Of a DNA stretch of 64,000 nucleotides, positions 1 to 9,581 are shown in pieces. Positions within the stretch are counted from its first letter, which is position 1. The number at the start of each line of letters is the position of its first letter. The notes beneath the pieces were generated by a model. The model saw only the letters and a list, made by a program, of their open reading frames with translations. It did not search any database and was not told the origin of the DNA. The stretch is taken from NCBI GenBank assembly GCA_030430165.1, contig JAUIGL010000010.1, positions 1-64,000 on the forward strand, in the 5' to 3' direction. Position numbers and translations under genes: made by a program. The stretch is from a bacterium (GTDB taxonomy: Bacteria > Desulfobacterota > Binatia > HRBIN30 > CADEER01).

Positions 1-122
1 ACCGAGCGAAGCGAAGCTCCGACGATTCTATTGACCGAGTGCTTCCGCCGTTCGAGCGACTACGCGGTTTGCGCGCAACCCAGACTACGGGGATAAACTG
101 CGATTGCTTCGAGGGGAACTGA
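1..122. other. Leader region before plsB; no gene recognised
   Basis: The window opens inside a region with no recognisable gene. A short open frame on the + strand reaches a stop at 120-122, directly before the plsB GTG, but its residues resemble nothing I know. The first 20 bases are rich in GCGAAGC-type words like those in the hairpin repeats elsewhere in the window. The ribosome-binding sequence GAGGGGAAC at 111-119 serves plsB. Confidence 0.4.
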
Positions 123-2435
123 GTGGGTCAAGGCCATCCGCATACCGTCTATCTGATCGACGCATCGTCGCGCTTCGAGCGCAAGCTGATCGAGTCGTGG
201 ATCGCAACCAACCGCGACGGTGAGCGGTGCGAGATGATTCCGATTCCACCCTCGCGCGGCGCGCGCCGGCCGGCGCTCGATCCGGAGCTCGAGGCGGTGC
301 TGGCCTCCAACGGCGATCCGATCTTTGCGCCGCTGCGGGTGGTCTGGTTTCCCAAGACGATCGACGGGGTGCGCGCGGCGCGGGTCTCCGACCTGTGGAC
401 CTTCGGCGATCCGCGCGATCCCGGGGCGCTGCGCCAGGCCTGGATCGCGCGCAACTCGCCCGAGCGCTTCCGCGTCGCCGAGGCCGAACCGGCGCCGCTC
501 TCCGACCTGCGCCGGCGTTGGCGTGAGGCGAGCGGCTGCGACGCCGGGGCTACTCTCGGCCTCGCCGAGTTCGTCGCCCGCCAGGCGGCGCTCGCTCTCG
601 AACGCGCCGAACGCCGCCTGCGCGGCGCGCGTTACAAGGTACCGCGATTCGTCCGCGAGGACATCTCGACCCGCCCCGACTTCCGCGGTGCGGTCGGCGC
701 ACTCGCCCTCGAGCAGGGGCAACCGGCGGCCAAGGTCGAGCGCAAAGCGCTCGCATACCTCGACGAGATCGCCGCCATCCACAGCGCCTATACGATCGAT
801 CTCGCGGCGCAGCTCAGTCGCTTGCTCTACACTCGATCGTACAACGAAGAGCTGCGCTACGACCGCAAGCAGCTCGAACGCATCTTCGCCCTCGGACAAC
901 GTAACCCGCTGGTGTTCCTGCCGACCCACAAGTCGAACCTCGACCACCTGGTGCTGCAGCAGATCCTCTACGAGAACGGACATCCCCCCAATCACACGGC
1001 GGGCGGCATCAACATGAACTTCTTCCCGATCGGCCCGATCCTGCGGCGCAGCGGCATCTTCTTCATTCGCCGCTCGTTCAAGGACAACCCGCTCTACAAG
1101 CTGGTCCTACAGCACTACATCGACTACCTGATCGAGAAGCGCTTCTCCCTGGAATGGTACCTCGAAGGCGGCCGATCGCGATCGGGCAAGCTGCTGCCGC
1201 CGCGCTTCGGCCTGTTCGCCAACGTCGTCGACGCCTTCGAGCGCGGCAAGAGCGAGGACGTCCACCTGGTTCCAGTATCGATCGCCTACGAGCAGATCGG
1301 CGACGTCGGCGACTACGTCGCCGAGCAGCGCGGCGCCGCCAAACAGGCCGAGAGCTTCGGCTGGCTGGTCGGCTTCGTTCGCCGCATGCGGCGCAAGAGC
1401 GGCGACATCCACATCCGCTTCGGCGAGCCGCTGTCGCTGCGCGAGGCGATCGGCGACGGCCAGGCGCCCGAAGAGCGGCGCAAGCTGACAGTGCAGAAAA
1501 TCGCCTTCGAGACCGCGGTTCGCATCAACCGCGTCACTCCGATCACTCCGACGTCGCTGGTGACCATGGCGCTGCTCGGTTTCGGCGATCGCGCGCTCAC
1601 CCTCGAGCAGGTCGTCGACTCGGTGGGAGACCTGGTCGACTATGCGGCGCGCAGGAATCTGCCGGCGTCGACGCCGCTCGACGCCTGCGACACGCCGCTG
1701 ATCGAATCGACGCTCAACGCCCTGATCGCTTCCGGAGTCGCCACCGTCTACAGCGGTGGCCGCCAGTCGGTGTACGGAATCGGCGCCGATCAACACCTCG
1801 CCGCAGCCTACTACCGCAACACCATCAGCCACTTCTTCGTCAACGCGTCGATCGCCGAGCTCGCCCTGGTGCGCGCCGCCGAGCCGGACGTCGAAGACCG
1901 TCACGCCGAGTTCTGGGCGAGCACCCTGCGCCTGCGTGACCTGCTCAAATTCGAGTTCTTCTTCGCCGACAAGGACGAGTTCGAGCGCGAGCTGCGCGCC
2001 GAGGTCGCGATCCACGTCGAGGACTGGGAGGATCGGATGCAGCGCAGTCGCGACGTGCTCCGCATCCTGCGCCAGGTGCGTCCGCTCGCCGCCCACCGCA
2101 CCCTGCGGCCGTTCCTCGAGGCCTACCAGGTGGTCACCGACATTCTCGAGCACGGCCAGGTACACCCGGACGACGGATCCAAGTTCTCCTCGGCCTGCCT
2201 CGCCCTGGGCAAGCAGTACATGCTGCAGCGGCGCATTCGCAGCGCCGAGTCGGTGTCGAAGGCGCTGTTCGAGACTGCCGTCAAACTGGCACGCAACCGC
2301 GGCCTGCTCGACGGCGAAGACGAGAGCGTTCGCGCCAAGCGCAGCGCCCTCGCCGACGAAATTCGCGACGCAATCCGCCACGTCGACGCGATCGACGCCA
2401 TCTCGCGCGGCCGCCACGCCGGGTTACTACGGTAG
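123..2435 (+). CDS. plsB: Glycerol-3-phosphate 1-O-acyltransferase (PlsB family)
   Basis: A 770-residue protein of the PlsB family, which acylates sn-glycerol-3-phosphate at position 1 as the first step of phospholipid synthesis at the inner membrane. All four acyltransferase blocks are visible. The HX4D catalytic box is H269-D274 (HKSNLD). The GxFFIRR block lies near residues 311-317. The EGGRSRSGK glycerol-phosphate-binding block is at 348-356, and the VPVSIAYE block near 383. Length matches the family (about 800 residues), with the long C-terminal domain present. It starts with GTG after a GAGGGGA ribosome-binding site. It is transcribed alone and faces an exported EEP-fold gene across a repeat. 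glpD near 40 kb acts on the same substrate pool. Confidence 0.9.
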   Translation: MGQGHPHTVYLIDASSRFERKLIESWIATNRDGERCEMIPIPPSRGARRPALDPELEAVLASNGDPIFAPLRVVWFPKTIDGVRAARVSDLWTFGDPRDPGALRQAWIARNSPERFRVAEAEPAPLSDLRRRWREASGCDAGATLGLAEFVARQAALALERAERRLRGARYKVPRFVREDISTRPDFRGAVGALALEQGQPAAKVERKALAYLDEIAAIHSAYTIDLAAQLSRLLYTRSYNEELRYDRKQLERIFALGQRNPLVFLPTHKSNLDHLVLQQILYENGHPPNHTAGGINMNFFPIGPILRRSGIFFIRRSFKDNPLYKLVLQHYIDYLIEKRFSLEWYLEGGRSRSGKLLPPRFGLFANVVDAFERGKSEDVHLVPVSIAYEQIGDVGDYVAEQRGAAKQAESFGWLVGFVRRMRRKSGDIHIRFGEPLSLREAIGDGQAPEERRKLTVQKIAFETAVRINRVTPITPTSLVTMALLGFGDRALTLEQVVDSVGDLVDYAARRNLPASTPLDACDTPLIESTLNALIASGVATVYSGGRQSVYGIGADQHLAAAYYRNTISHFFVNASIAELALVRAAEPDVEDRHAEFWASTLRLRDLLKFEFFFADKDEFERELRAEVAIHVEDWEDRMQRSRDVLRILRQVRPLAAHRTLRPFLEAYQVVTDILEHGQVHPDDGSKFSSACLALGKQYMLQRRIRSAESVSKALFETAVKLARNRGLLDGEDESVRAKRSALADEIRDAIRHVDAIDAISRGRHAGLLR

Positions 2436-2514
2436 GCTCGCTTCGTCCTGCGGTCGGCGAGCTAGAGCTCCCAGATCCCATCGCACGGCTCGGGCCGGGG
2501 CTTTCCGCTTTTTG

Positions 2515-2695
2515 TTCTCGCGCCAAGACGCCAAGGCGCCAAGGGGGTTATCGGCTTTCGGGTGGGCGGCTGTGACTCGGAGGCAGCTCTCGATTTTCTT
2601 CGAGATCGTTGACGGTCCGGATGATTCCACCCCGCATGGGCGCGTTGAGAAAAAACCTGTAGACCCCTTGGCGCCTTGGCGTCTTGGCGCGAGAA
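2515..2695. repeat. 32-bp perfect inverted repeat with 117-bp spacer (CCAAGGCG type)
   Basis: Left arm 2515-2546 and right arm 2664-2695 are exact reverse complements. Each is built from a degenerate short period (CGCCAAGACG, CCAAGGCGCC). The element lies between the convergent 3' ends of plsB and the EEP-fold gene, so it could form a bidirectional terminator or mRNA 3' structure. The spacer has no gene. It resembles the other short-period intergenic repeats in the window in design but not in sequence. Confidence 0.8.
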
Positions 2696-2745
2696 GAAAA
2701 AAGCAGATAGCCAATCGACTGGGCTGCGAGCTACGCAGGGCGTCG

Positions 2746-3798
2746 CTAGCGACAGTTCAAATCGACCTGCATGCCCTCGTGATCGGAAGGCCAGCAGATC
2801 GCTTCCGGTAGCGGCCCGCAGGGCTCGGCGAAGGGGTTGGGCTCGCCGGCGAAGATGCCGGTCGACAGGCCGTCGCGATCGCCGTCGGCGAACGAATCGA
2901 GCTGCCAGCGGCACTCGCCGCCGCTGGGGATCTGAACGAAAGCGAAATCGATCCGGCGGCGCACGTTGCTCGCCGGCGATTCGAGCTCGGCGAGGTTCTC
3001 GCTCTCCCGTCCCGAGGTGCAGCCGACGCCGGTTGCGGGATCGCACTCCGGATTGCCGGCGGCGAGGTAGGTGTCGGTCCACCCGCCGCGCTCGACCAGA
3101 TACTCGTAGACGAAGCTCGCCGGGGCCGAGTTGAAGTCGCCGGCGAGCACGCGCACGGAACCGGCGGCGGACCAGCTCTCGGCCAGCGCCGCTACCTCGA
3201 CCGCCTGGCAGTCGCGGTTCGACACCGCGCCGGCGGCGACGCACTCGGCCGGGCAAGGCTCGGCGCAGGGCTCGCTACCGAGGTCGACGCCGGCGGCAAG
3301 ATGAGTGTTGAATACGTCGACTGCGCCAGTCGGGTGGGCGAGGCGAACATGCCACAGGACCCGCGGCAGGGCGCCGCTCAACGCGGCCTCGTTGGTGGCG
3401 ACGATCGGGTGACGCGCGAGGGTAACGTTCTGGCTCCCCTCTGGCGGTTCGTGCATCTCGTAGACTCCGGAGCAGCGACGCGACGCACCCTCGTCGACCA
3501 GGCCGAGGATGCGATTGCCGAGGACCTCCTGCAGCGTGACCACGTCCGGACAGCCCGCCGCTTCGAGCCAGTCGAACAGCAAATCGACGCGATCTTCGAC
3601 GCGGCAGTCGCCGGTGCCCGGCGGGCAGAAGATCCCGTGGAGAATGTTGAGATTGGCGACCGTCAGGTCGATCGGACCGGTCGCGGCGTCGTCATCGTCG
3701 CCGCAGCCAGCGAGCGCAACGGAGATGGCGACCAAGCTGGCGCACAGAAGCCGCGCGAGTTTCCGCGATGGACGTCCCTGCCTTGTGGATCGAAACAT
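2746..3798 (-). CDS. Exported endonuclease/exonuclease/phosphatase-fold lipoprotein
   Basis: A 350-residue protein with a lipoprotein signal peptide (hydrophobic stretch ending VALAGC, then GDDDD), so probably envelope-anchored. The rest fits the metal-dependent EEP fold. NLNILHG supplies the first Asn, LQEV the metal-binding Glu, NTHLAAG and GDFNS the catalytic core, and SDHEGM near the C-terminus the catalytic Asp-His. Several Cys pairs suggest disulfides, as expected outside the cytoplasm. The family includes DNases, sphingomyelinases and inositol phosphatases; the substrate cannot be told from sequence. ATG at 3798 is preceded by a strong AAGGAGG. The gene follows the SNF2 helicase but is separated from it by a repeat. 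Confidence 0.8.
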   Translation of the reverse strand: MFRSTRQGRPSRKLARLLCASLVAISVALAGCGDDDDAATGPIDLTVANLNILHGIFCPPGTGDCRVEDRVDLLFDWLEAAGCPDVVTLQEVLGNRILGLVDEGASRRCSGVYEMHEPPEGSQNVTLARHPIVATNEAALSGALPRVLWHVRLAHPTGAVDVFNTHLAAGVDLGSEPCAEPCPAECVAAGAVSNRDCQAVEVAALAESWSAAGSVRVLAGDFNSAPASFVYEYLVERGGWTDTYLAAGNPECDPATGVGCTSGRESENLAELESPASNVRRRIDFAFVQIPSGGECRWQLDSFADGDRDGLSTGIFAGEPNPFAEPCGPLPEAICWPSDHEGMQVDLNCR

Positions 3799-3849
3799 CG
3801 CGCCTCCTTTTCACAGGTGTCGGTCGTGTTGGAAGCCGCCGCGCTACCG

Positions 3850-3992
3850 AGACACCGGATCCCCCCTCCTTACCAAGGAGTGGGGTTAGGGGGAGGTCAC
3901 ACGCTGCGCCGCACTACGCTTCCTTTTCTCTGACCAATCGCCCGCCGGTTGACCCCCCTGAAGTCCCCCCTTGGCAAGGGGGGACGGAGTTC
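3850..3992. repeat. C/G-tract hairpin repeat (same family as 36335-36760)
   Basis: Two hairpin-forming tracts. One is around 3860-3895 (CTCCTTACCAAGGAG core). The other is a near-perfect 23-base palindrome at 3963-3985 with an 11-bp stem (GTCCCCCCTTG / CAAGGGGGGAC). The same words recur in the tandem array at 36335-36760. The element fills the gap between the end of the SNF2 gene and the start of the EEP-fold gene, so it could terminate helicase transcription. Confidence 0.75.
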
Positions 3993-4006
3993 GGGTTCGG
4001 GCCGTA

Positions 4007-7000
4007 CTATTCCGGATCTTCGAGGATGTAGGCAAGGTCTTCGCGGGTGAGCGAGCCGGCGAAGCCCTGTTCGCTGAGCACGTCCTTCAGCATCTTCGCC
4101 TTGCGCTGCTGCAGCTCCCAGATTTTCTCCTCGATGGTGCCGCGGGTGGCCATGCGGTAGGCGATGACCGTCCGCTTCTGGCCGATGCGGTGGGTACGGT
4201 CGATCGCCTGCGCCTCCACCGCCGGGTTCCACCACGGATCGAACAGCACCACGTAGGAAGCGCTGGTCAGGTTGAGCCCGGTTCCACCGGCCTTCAACGA
4301 AATCAGAAAAACCGACGGATCGCTCCCTTCCTGGAAGTCGGAAACGATCTCCTCGCGATTGCGCGTCGCACCGGTCAACATGTGGTACTTCATCGACCGC
4401 TCGTCGAAGGCGCTGGCGAGCAGCTTGAGACATTCGACGAACTGCGAGAACAAGAGAACCTTGTGGCCCTCGGCGAGCAGTGAGTCGAGCAGACCGAGCA
4501 CCGTGTCGAACTTGCCCGAGCCGATCTCGGCGTCACCGCCGACCAGAGCCGGGTGGCAACAGATCTGACGCAGGCGGGTGAGCACGGCGAGAACGGCGAC
4601 CCGGTTGCGACTCAGCTCCGGATCGTCCTCGGCCATGTCGATGACCTTCTCGCGGCTGCGCCGCAGCTCGGTCATGTACAGCTGACGCTGCCCCTGGGTG
4701 AGCTCGCACTCGAGCCGCTCTTCGATGCGCTCCGGCAACTCGGGAGCCACCTGATCCTTGGTGCGCCGCAGCAGGATCGGCCGCAGCTTCGCCGAGAGCA
4801 GGCGGTACGCCGATTCGGGGTGCTCCGGGTTGCCGAAACGGTCCTGGAACTCGTTGCGCGACCCCAGATACCCGGGGTTGAGACACGAGACGATGCTCCA
4901 AACGTCGAGTGGCCGGTTCTCGAGCGGCGTTCCGGTGAGCGCCAATCGGTTCCGTGCCTGTAGCGAACGCGCCGCCTTGGCGACCGCGGTATCTGGATTC
5001 TTGATGTTCTGCGCTTCGTCGAGCACGTAGGCGCGCAGGTCGACCTCGCGCCAGCGGGCGACATCGCGGCGCAGCAGCGCGTAGTTGGTGACGACCAGGT
5101 CGGCGCCCGCGATCTCGTCCCACTGCTTGAAGCGATCGCGACCGCGCCCGAGTACGAGAACGTTCAGCTTGGGCGTGAAGCGCGCCGCCTCGCGCTTCCA
5201 CACGTGCACCACCGACGCCGGACAAACCACCAGAGTCGGCCCGGCGTTGGGCTCCTCGTCGACCAGGTGCTGCAGCCAGGCCAAAGCCTGGAGCGTCTTG
5301 CCCAGCCCCATGTCGTCGGCCAGCACCGGGCCGAGGCCGAGCGACGAGGTGTGCACGAGGAAGCTGAGCCCGTGTCTCTGATAGTCGCGCAGCGTTCCCG
5401 AGAGCCCTCCCGCATCGACTTCCGGCAGCCCGTCGAACGTGGCGATTCGCTCCTTCAGCTCACCGATCGCGGCCACCGTCTCGGCATCGGTGCCCATCTC
5501 TTCGAGCTCGCGCAGAGTCTCCGGAGACGCGCCGGCGAGCTGCCAGATCGAAACCCGCTGCTCGTCGGAATCGGCATCCAGCCCGAGGTCGGCGAGCAAG
5601 CTGCTGCTCTGGTCGTAGCCGGCAATGGCATCTTTCGAGACCCACTCGGAGCCGAGCTTGACGAAGCGCGCCGACGAGCGCCGCAGCAACTGCATCTGCT
5701 CCGGTGTCAGTCGCTGGCCCTCGGCTTCGAGCTCGGCCGATACCGAGAACCAATCGATCCCCGACTTGCGGATGCGCATCCGCGGCCGCACCCGGCGGGT
5801 CGCGCCGAGCAGCTGGCGAACCGAGCGCGTGCCGACGAAGCGAGCGCTGTCGGGGCGCTCGCCCCACGACTCGGCAAAGTCGTTCATGCGGCGCTGATTG
5901 ACTCGCATCCACCAGCCGTCATCACCCGACTCGACCGGCGCATCCGGTTCCATCGAGCGCGGCAGCATCGGAATCGACTCCAGCCACTCGACCGCCGGCG
6001 TGACGTCCTCGGGATTGGGCAGCTCCAGCCAGATGTCGGCATTCGCATCGGCGTCCGCCGTCGGCGCGGCCGACGTATCCGGAAGCCGGCCCTCGACCGC
6101 GCCGTAGTCGGCCTCCTCGGTCGGCGCGGCCGACGACTCGAGCGGAATCCACCCGGCATCGGCGCTCCACTCGAAAGCTTTGACGTCGTCTCGCACCGGT
6201 TCGCCAGGTTGCCAGCGATCACCGCGGCGGCAGGCGAACAGGCGCGCGTGCAGCCAGTCGTCGTCGCGCAGATCGAAGGCGACGATCGGCACCGCCGGAT
6301 ACACGCGAGTCTTCGCCGACAGGGTCGTCGCGACGCTGGGGAAGCGCGACGTCAGCACGTTGAGGGCGCGGGCGCGCCCTTCGCCCTCGAGCGACAGCTC
6401 GCGAACGCTGGCGAAGCCCTCGAGCAGGCCGCTCGGCGGTGCTTCGGAGAGCGGGTGCAACACGCCGTTGACCAGCACCAGGCCGTCGGCCGCATCGAGC
6501 GGCTCGATGAACAGCACGCCGTGGCCAATCGGCAGCTCCTCGCCGTCAGCCCAGGCCAGGCCGAGCGAAACGACCAATCCCTCGCCGCGCGGTGCGACCT
6601 TCGGCACCACCCGCAGCGGTCGCCGCTCCAGCTGGAGCGGCTTGCCGACTTCGATGCCGAAGCGCGAAGCCAGGGTCGGGTCGAGGTCGGCCGACCACAA
6701 CGCCAGCTCGGGGCGCCCGCCGACCCAGTCGAGCAGTGCGCCGCCACGACTGGTCGAAAACAGATCACCCGCCGGCGCGCTCGCCGGCACCGCGTTGGCG
6801 AGCACCCACTCGAGCAGCGCTGCGTGCTCGGGCAACAGGGAATCCGCCTCGCGCCGCTGCTCGGCACGGATCTGTTGCAACTGCTGCGGGTTGCGAGCGG
6901 CGTTGGTCAGCCGCGCGGTCGTCGCCTGTACCTCGAAGACGAGGCGCGCCGAGACGTCGGTCACCGGCTGCAGGCTGAAGCCGAGACGCAACCGGCGCCG

Positions 7001-7729
7001 CGGCACCATGCGCCGCTCCGCCGCCCAGGCGAGCAGCTCGTCGGCGAGCGACTCGCGTTCGCGCCCGGAAAACCGCAGCGCCAGATCCTCGCGATCGCGA
7101 AACGGCTCGAGGTCGTCCGGAACCCAGCCCTCCGCTTCGCGGGCGATCTTCTGCGCCAGCCTCCAGCACAGGAGATCGGGATCAGCTTCCTCTAGAATCT
7201 CGACGAAGCCGGGTGCATAGGGGCTGACCAGGACCGGCGCGTCGGACAACAGCTGATCGAGCGCGCTCTCGCGCTGCCACACCTCGCGCGCTTCGCGCAG
7301 CGCGGTGAAGGGAGACTTGCTGGTGTCCCAATCGTCGTCGCCTTCGCCGTCTGGCTTGCCATCGGCTGGCGCGTCACCGAGCCGCAGGACGTCCGCCAGC
7401 CGCGAGTCCTCGAACCCCGCCGCCGCCGCTTCCGCGAGCACGCGCAACGCCACCGCGTAGGCGTGCTTGCAGTAGACCTCGACCGGACACGAGCAGGCGC
7501 AGTCCCACTCGCCGTCGTACCAGTGCCACTCGGTCTCGTAGACTTGCGTCCCCATGACCTCGGCGTGGATGCGGCCGTTCTCGATCGCACAGGAGACGAC
7601 GCGGCCGGTATCGGCGTACTCTTCTCCGTTCTCGCGCGTGTGCGTGGTGAACAGCGGGAACGAAGACAACAAATCACGCAACCGATCGGCCTCGATGGTT
7701 GCTGGAGCAACGGCGCTATCGATGGTCAC
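4007..7729 (-). CDS. SNF2-family helicase with N-terminal SWIM zinc finger
   Basis: A 1240-residue Swi2/Snf2 ATPase. An N-terminal SWIM finger is seen as C79-S-C81 and C87-K-H89. A long bacterial SNF2-associated middle region follows, then the helicase core. Core motifs are DDMGLGKT (near 810), LDEAQNIKN (near 903), LTGTPLENRP, LLFSQF, and the C-terminal lobe with GGTGLNLT and DRTHRIGQKR (near 1176). Bacterial proteins of this layout (HepA/RapA-like and related) remodel nucleic-acid complexes; a specific role is not evident. The GTG start overlaps the stop of the upstream alpha/beta hydrolase by four bases (GTGA), indicating translational coupling. No methylase or nuclease sits beside it, so there is no sign of a defence island. 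Confidence 0.9.
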   Translation of the reverse strand: MTIDSAVAPATIEADRLRDLLSSFPLFTTHTRENGEEYADTGRVVSCAIENGRIHAEVMGTQVYETEWHWYDGEWDCACSCPVEVYCKHAYAVALRVLAEAAAAGFEDSRLADVLRLGDAPADGKPDGEGDDDWDTSKSPFTALREAREVWQRESALDQLLSDAPVLVSPYAPGFVEILEEADPDLLCWRLAQKIAREAEGWVPDDLEPFRDREDLALRFSGRERESLADELLAWAAERRMVPRRRLRLGFSLQPVTDVSARLVFEVQATTARLTNAARNPQQLQQIRAEQRREADSLLPEHAALLEWVLANAVPASAPAGDLFSTSRGGALLDWVGGRPELALWSADLDPTLASRFGIEVGKPLQLERRPLRVVPKVAPRGEGLVVSLGLAWADGEELPIGHGVLFIEPLDAADGLVLVNGVLHPLSEAPPSGLLEGFASVRELSLEGEGRARALNVLTSRFPSVATTLSAKTRVYPAVPIVAFDLRDDDWLHARLFACRRGDRWQPGEPVRDDVKAFEWSADAGWIPLESSAAPTEEADYGAVEGRLPDTSAAPTADADANADIWLELPNPEDVTPAVEWLESIPMLPRSMEPDAPVESGDDGWWMRVNQRRMNDFAESWGERPDSARFVGTRSVRQLLGATRRVRPRMRIRKSGIDWFSVSAELEAEGQRLTPEQMQLLRRSSARFVKLGSEWVSKDAIAGYDQSSSLLADLGLDADSDEQRVSIWQLAGASPETLRELEEMGTDAETVAAIGELKERIATFDGLPEVDAGGLSGTLRDYQRHGLSFLVHTSSLGLGPVLADDMGLGKTLQALAWLQHLVDEEPNAGPTLVVCPASVVHVWKREAARFTPKLNVLVLGRGRDRFKQWDEIAGADLVVTNYALLRRDVARWREVDLRAYVLDEAQNIKNPDTAVAKAARSLQARNRLALTGTPLENRPLDVWSIVSCLNPGYLGSRNEFQDRFGNPEHPESAYRLLSAKLRPILLRRTKDQVAPELPERIEERLECELTQGQRQLYMTELRRSREKVIDMAEDDPELSRNRVAVLAVLTRLRQICCHPALVGGDAEIGSGKFDTVLGLLDSLLAEGHKVLLFSQFVECLKLLASAFDERSMKYHMLTGATRNREEIVSDFQEGSDPSVFLISLKAGGTGLNLTSASYVVLFDPWWNPAVEAQAIDRTHRIGQKRTVIAYRMATRGTIEEKIWELQQRKAKMLKDVLSEQGFAGSLTREDLAYILEDPE

Positions 7730-8643
7730 GCGGCTCGATCTCCCGCCTGGCCGGCCACTGCGGCCTCGGGAACCGGCTCACCGCGCAGCCACGCCGCAAG
7801 CATGTCGTTGACCAACTCGGGTGCATCCTGCTGCACCCAATGCGAAACGCCCGGCAGATAACGCAGGGTCAGGTCGCTGACGTAGCGATCGGTTCCGTAG
7901 GTCGTCTCGACGCTGAGGGCGACGTCGTCGAGCCCCCAGACCATCAGGGTGGGGATATCGATCGTCGGATAGCCGCGCTTGCGCATTCGCTCGCCACCGC
8001 CGCCGCGGACCAGCGCCCGGTAGTAGTTGAGCATCGCCGTCAACGCCCCCGGCTGCGCCGCCGAGTCGCGGTAGGTCCGCAAGTCCTCCGGCGAGAAGCG
8101 ATCCGGATTGGCGGCCGAGCCGACGAAGGCTTCGCGGATGGCGCGGTAGTCGCCGGCACGCAGCAGAGCCTCTGGCAGGCGCGGCACCTGGAAAAACATC
8201 GCGTACCAGGACTTGCGCAGCTGCTTCCAGCTGCGCATCGCCGACTCGAACACGGCGGGGTGCGGCACGTTCATGATCACCAGTCGTTCGAGGGGCCGAA
8301 TCTGGTGCATCGCCGCCCACCAGGCGAGCATCGCGCCCCAGTCGTGGGCGATCAGAGTCACCTCGGAGCACCCCGAGGCATCGATCAAGCCGCCGATGTC
8401 GTCGAGCAGCTTTTCCACCGCGTAGTCCTGTAGGCGGGGCGGGCGCGACGAGGTGCCGTAGCCGCGCAAGTCGGGCGCCCAGACCCGGTAACCGAGCTCG
8501 GCCAACAGCGGCATCTGGTGCCGCCAGGAGTACCAGCACTCGGGAAAACCGTGCAGGCACAGGGCTAAACGGTCGCCGCTACCGCAGGATGCTACGTGGA
8601 ATTCGAGCCCGTTGGCAGCGACCTGCTGGTGATGGAAGTCCAT
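7726..8643 (-). CDS. Alpha/beta hydrolase, epoxide-hydrolase-like
   Basis: A 305-residue alpha/beta hydrolase. HGFPE (31-35) is the oxyanion-hole signature of epoxide hydrolases and haloalkane/haloacetate dehalogenases. The nucleophile position is Asp101 in AHDWGA, which favours this group over serine esterases. GLDDVAL near 238 supplies an acid, and H268 (SHWVQQD) is the catalytic His. No signal peptide, so cytoplasmic. It is first in a two-gene unit with the SNF2 helicase, overlapping by GTGA at 7726-7729; the functional link is unclear. Whether it opens epoxides or removes halogen cannot be decided from sequence alone. Confidence 0.85.
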   Translation of the reverse strand: MDFHHQQVAANGLEFHVASCGSGDRLALCLHGFPECWYSWRHQMPLLAELGYRVWAPDLRGYGTSSRPPRLQDYAVEKLLDDIGGLIDASGCSEVTLIAHDWGAMLAWWAAMHQIRPLERLVIMNVPHPAVFESAMRSWKQLRKSWYAMFFQVPRLPEALLRAGDYRAIREAFVGSAANPDRFSPEDLRTYRDSAAQPGALTAMLNYYRALVRGGGGERMRKRGYPTIDIPTLMVWGLDDVALSVETTYGTDRYVSDLTLRYLPGVSHWVQQDAPELVNDMLAAWLRGEPVPEAAVAGQAGDRAA

Positions 8644-8761
8644 CGACCCACCCTATCGCAGTAGGCACGGCGGAGAAAGTGTCGGCAGCCGATTTACCGC
8701 CGAAACGACCGCGGGCGAACGAGAAAGCTTTCCCGTCCGCCCGCAAGTCGTCACCTCTGGA

Positions 8762-9385
8762 TCAGACCGCCGCCTGTTTCCAGGCCTCTCGAGCCTCGAG
8801 CGATTCGTGCCAGCGGCGCACCTCCGGAAAATCTCCGAGAGGAATCTTCGCCGCTTGGTGATGGGTCAGCCAGGCGCCGATCGCGATGTCGGCCAGGGTC
8901 AGGTCATCGCCCACCAGGTGCGAGCGCCCGGCGAGGTGGTCGTTCAGCACCTTGCCGTATTTCGCGAGCGATTCCTCACCCTTGGCGATCGCCGCGGGGT
9001 CGGCTTCGCCGCCGCCGGTGAGACCCTTCACCAGGTTCTCGAAGGTGAAGATGCCGCAGGTCGGTCCCCAGTGCGCCAGACGCCACGCCAGCCAGCGACT
9101 GACGTCCGCCTGGGGCCGCGCCGCGCTCGGCCACAGTTTCCGTTCCGGCTCCTGCGATGCGAGGTACTGCATGATCGCCGTCGATTCCCAGAGGACGAAA
9201 TCACCGTCCTCCAACACCGGCATCAATCCGTTCGGATTGAGCGCGCGAAACTCGGCCGAGCCCTGCGCTCCGTTGAGCAGGTCGAGCGGGCAGATCTCGA
9301 CGTCGGAGCCGAGATGATTCGCCGTGATCTGAACCATGCGGGCGTTGGGTGACGGTGGAAATACGTGCAACTTCATCTTTGCCAT
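8762..9385 (-). CDS. Glutathione S-transferase family protein
   Basis: A 207-residue cytoplasmic GST. The N-terminal thioredoxin-like domain carries PNARMVQI around the first helix, the cis-proline stretch NPNGLMPVLEDG, and the ESTAIMQYL glutathione-binding helix. The C-terminal all-helical domain contains LTLADIAIGAWL, the conserved N-capping region of GSTs. I chose ATG 9385, preceded by GAGAGGA at good spacing; the open frame extends upstream but without family similarity. It lies about 200 bp downstream of the TetR gene on the same strand, so it may be under that regulator, although the gap has room for its own promoter. Confidence 0.85.
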   Translation of the reverse strand: MAKMKLHVFPPSPNARMVQITANHLGSDVEICPLDLLNGAQGSAEFRALNPNGLMPVLEDGDFVLWESTAIMQYLASQEPERKLWPSAARPQADVSRWLAWRLAHWGPTCGIFTFENLVKGLTGGGEADPAAIAKGEESLAKYGKVLNDHLAGRSHLVGDDLTLADIAIGAWLTHHQAAKIPLGDFPEVRRWHESLEAREAWKQAAV

Positions 9386-9581
9386 GAGACGTTCCTCTCG
9401 CGAAGTGACGCGGAAGCCGGGCCGGCTGGAGTCGAGCCCGACGCCCGAGTCCGTGGCCTGCTTTCGCTGTGGACCGTGATGCAAACCAACCGGCGGACAT
9501 CGCTCGACGCGCCGGCCCTGCCCTCTCCTTCGACCTTCACAGCGTCCCGTCCGTGCGGCACTCGCCACCCACCGCCCGATC

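Noticed and set aside
5204-7195. Long open frame on the + strand opposite the SNF2 gene
   Set aside because: It is antisense to a clear helicase with every motif in place. Its translation is Arg/Gln/His-rich, a usual shadow in high-G+C DNA.
4007-7729. Defence-system helicase
   Set aside because: No methylase, nuclease, phospholipase-D or other defence partner is adjacent; it is coupled to a metabolic hydrolase instead.
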